A stretch of 14,638 nucleotides of DNA from Sulfurimonas sp. (GTDB lineage Bacteria > Campylobacterota > Campylobacteria > Campylobacterales > Sulfurimonadaceae): positions 62,962-77,599 of the forward strand of contig NVUO01000008.1 of assembly GCA_002733155.1 (NCBI GenBank), in the 5' to 3' direction. The position numbers and the translations under genes are program-made. The notes under the pieces are model-generated. The model was given only the letters and a program-made list of their open reading frames with translations. It was not told the origin of the DNA and searched no databases. How positions within the stretch are numbered: the stretch's first letter is position 1; each line of letters begins with the position of its first letter. Of this stretch, positions 13,278 through 14,638 are shown in pieces.

Positions 13278-14180
13278 ATGATTCAACTCGCACTTATAGG
13301 ACCAACTGCATCAGGAAAAAGTGATTTAAGTTTAAAAATTGCCAAAAAAATTGACGCGTACATACTTTCCATAGATTCTTTAAGCATATATAAAGAGATA
13401 AATATAGTCTCAGCTAAACCTTCTAAGCATGAATTAGAAGCTATAAAACACTTTGGAATAGATGTCTTATATCCAAATGAATATTTTAGTGTTGATATTT
13501 TTATAAACCTTTACAAACAAACTCTACAAAGATGTAAAGAAGATAATAAAAACCTCATTATAGTTGGAGGTACATCTTTTTATCTAAAATCATTACTTCA
13601 GGGTTTATCAACCCTTCCATATATAGATTTAAAAATTGAAAAAAAAGTAGACTTACAACTACAAGATTTAGAAAAAACATATGATTTCTTATACGATTTA
13701 GATGAAAAATATATGAAAAATATAGATAGAAATGATAAATACCGTATTCAAAAAGCCCTACTAATTTACGAAGCATCTAGTATTGCCCCAAGTAAATGGT
13801 TTGAAGATAATCCAGCAAAGTCCATTATACAAAATTTAGATATTTATAATATAGATGTAGATAGAGAAATATTACGTGAACGTATATCTAAACGTACAAA
13901 TAAAATGCTAGATATTGGCCTTATAGATGAAGTATGTTTTTTAGAGCAAAAATATACAAGATTACCAAACTCAATGGGAGCTATAGGCATAGTTGAAGTA
14001 TTGGAATATTTAGATAATAAAGTAAGTTTAGATGAGATGATTTTAAATATATCTACACATACAGCCCAATTAGCAAAACGCCAACAAACTTTTAATAGGA
14101 CTCAATTTAATAATATAACTCATGCACCACTTGAAAAACTAGAAGATATTATTTTAAATCATCATATTTATCACGAATAG
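13278..14180 (+). CDS. miaA: tRNA dimethylallyltransferase
   Basis: Transfers a dimethylallyl group to N6 of adenosine 37 in tRNAs that read UNN codons. With the ATG at 13278 the protein is 300 aa, a normal size. Seen are the P-loop GPTASGKS (8-15), the catalytic region DSLSIYKEINI (33-43) followed by SAKPS, the substrate-channel motif VGGTSFYLKSLL (96-107), NDKYRIQKALLIYE, and the C-terminal IGIVEVLEYL and KRQQTFNR segments. The in-frame TTG two codons earlier (13272) falls between the -10 box and the ATG and is less likely. The transcript appears leaderless. It is the only complete confidently called gene on the plus strand and is divergent from mqnP. Confidence 0.95.
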   Translation: MIQLALIGPTASGKSDLSLKIAKKIDAYILSIDSLSIYKEINIVSAKPSKHELEAIKHFGIDVLYPNEYFSVDIFINLYKQTLQRCKEDNKNLIIVGGTSFYLKSLLQGLSTLPYIDLKIEKKVDLQLQDLEKTYDFLYDLDEKYMKNIDRNDKYRIQKALLIYEASSIAPSKWFEDNPAKSIIQNLDIYNIDVDREILRERISKRTNKMLDIGLIDEVCFLEQKYTRLPNSMGAIGIVEVLEYLDNKVSLDEMILNISTHTAQLAKRQQTFNRTQFNNITHAPLEKLEDIILNHHIYHE

Positions 14181-14319
14181 CTACAAATATAATATCCCCA
14201 TTAGGCATATCACTCTGTAAGAGAGTCACACTCTCTACATAATTGAGTACCAATACTTCTGTCATTTTTTTGGCGAAGTGATTGGTTCTTTTTTGTAAAC
14301 TTTGTAAAGAAATTGTCAA
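14149..14319 (-). CDS. doubtful 56-aa ORF antisense to the miaA 3' end
   Basis: An open frame from TTG at 14319 to TAA at 14149, convergent with miaA and overlapping its last 32 nt. The peptide has a protein-like composition (KKMTEVLVLNYVESVTLLQ followed by SDMPNGDIIFVAIRDKYDD). An AAGGA lies 12 nt before the TTG; an internal ATG at residue 19 would give 38 aa and has no ribosome binding site. I recognise no family. It fills most of the gap between miaA and the cytochrome gene. It may be a small real gene or chance. Confidence 0.3.
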   Translation of the reverse strand: MTISLQSLQKRTNHFAKKMTEVLVLNYVESVTLLQSDMPNGDIIFVAIRDKYDDLK

Positions 14320-14337
14320 GTAACTATAAATTCCTTA

Positions 14338-14366
14338 TTGACACATTTAAGTCATACTTTTAGTAT
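14338..14366 (+). promoter_or_regulatory. sigma70-type promoter of the DUF1924 cytochrome gene
   Basis: TTGACA (14338-14343), a 17-nt spacer and TAGTAT (14361-14366), followed by a ribosome binding site AAGGAG (14376-14381) 6 nt before the ATG. All elements have consensus form and spacing. Confidence 0.75.
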
Positions 14367-14387
14367 CTAAACTTTAAGGAGTAGAAG

Positions 14388-14638
14388 ATGAAAAAAGTTC
14401 TTATCTCTTTATCATTTCTAACATCTCTTGGCTTTTCATTTGAATTTAATCCACAACTGCAAGTCTATGTGCAAGCTTTAGAAAACGAAGCAAAAAAACA
14501 AAACACTAATTTTAAAGCTTTTAACTATACAAGAGGTGAGAAAATTTTCACATCTAAGCATATCGGTAAAAAAGGCAAACTAATTTCTTGTACTTCTTGT
14601 CATACAAATGACATTACACAAAAAGGTAAAAACATTTC
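14388..14638 (+). CDS. DUF1924-type periplasmic c-type cytochrome, truncated by window edge
   Basis: The first 83 residues of an exported haem protein. Residues 1-18 form a Sec signal peptide (MKKVLISLSFLTSLGFSF). The haem c attachment motif CTSCH is at 68-72, preceded by RGEKIFTSKH (49-58), which matches the DUF1924 family, where the domain resembles the oxygen-binding haem protein SHP. Members are small monohaem periplasmic cytochromes, often next to a diheme or membrane cytochrome b; such a partner may follow beyond the window. The second conserved cysteine pair and the C-terminus are not visible. Start and promoter are both strong. Confidence 0.85.
   Translation, partial: MKKVLISLSFLTSLGFSFEFNPQLQVYVQALENEAKKQNTNFKAFNYTRGEKIFTSKHIGKKGKLISCTSCHTNDITQKGKNI

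Noticed and set aside
13558..13776. A 72-codon minus-strand frame inside miaA
   Set aside because: It is antisense to conserved miaA motifs, with a hydrophobic, low-complexity product and no start signals.

Overview
The window is AT-rich chromosomal DNA from a Campylobacterota (epsilonproteobacterial) bacterium, most likely a Sulfurimonas-like chemolithoautotroph. This rests on remembered family features, not on a search. The supporting signs are the low G+C content, a long EF-Ts directly behind S2, a MqnP-type UbiA prenyltransferase (menaquinone by the futalosine route), a beta-carbonic anhydrase coupled to a SulP transporter, a DUF1924 cytochrome c, and extensive 1-11 nt gene overlaps. Nearly everything reads leftward on the minus strand; only miaA and a cytochrome gene at the right edge read rightward.

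Layout, left to right. (1) 1-2060, minus: a small secreted protein, a beta-carbonic anhydrase and a SulP anion transporter cut by the window edge; the last two overlap by 7 nt and look like a bicarbonate uptake/hydration pair. (2) 2190-4222, minus: rpsB-tsf with its own promoter, a structured leader of about 150 nt and a terminator hairpin that includes the tsf stop codon. (3) 4254-4907: bcp peroxiredoxin, preceded by an 80-bp sequence present twice in tandem that carries bcp's ribosome binding site and a promoter-like element. (4) 4933-5995, minus: a DedA membrane protein overlapping a DUF420 membrane protein. (5) 6095-9132, minus: a compact defence cassette in the order antitoxin, RelE toxin, McrC, McrB and a 53-aa ORF that looks like a gutted PemK/MazF toxin. 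Every junction is an overlap or a 2-nt gap. (6) 9128-13210, minus: mqnP, two small uncharacterised genes, ftsW and murG, again nearly all overlapping. The defence cassette starts only 50 nt after murG, and its likely promoter lies inside the murG 3' end. (7) 13266-14638: miaA (plus), apparently leaderless; a possible 56-aa antisense ORF; and the start of a DUF1924 c-type cytochrome behind a textbook promoter.

The most interesting part is the relB-relE-mcrC-mcrB-orf53 cassette attached to the tail of a cell-wall/division operon. It joins a toxin-antitoxin pair to modification-dependent restriction in a translationally coupled row. Other points worth a second look are the duplicated bcp leader, two promoters that leave only 6 nt between the -10 box and the ATG (leaderless mRNAs), and the rpsB leader structure. 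No tRNA, rRNA, CRISPR array, transposase or stretch over 300 bases without a gene was seen. The longest gene-poor intervals are 4725-4932 (tandem repeat), 4062-4253 (rpsB leader), 2061-2208 (a promoter and a terminator) and 14181-14387 (a promoter and one doubtful ORF).
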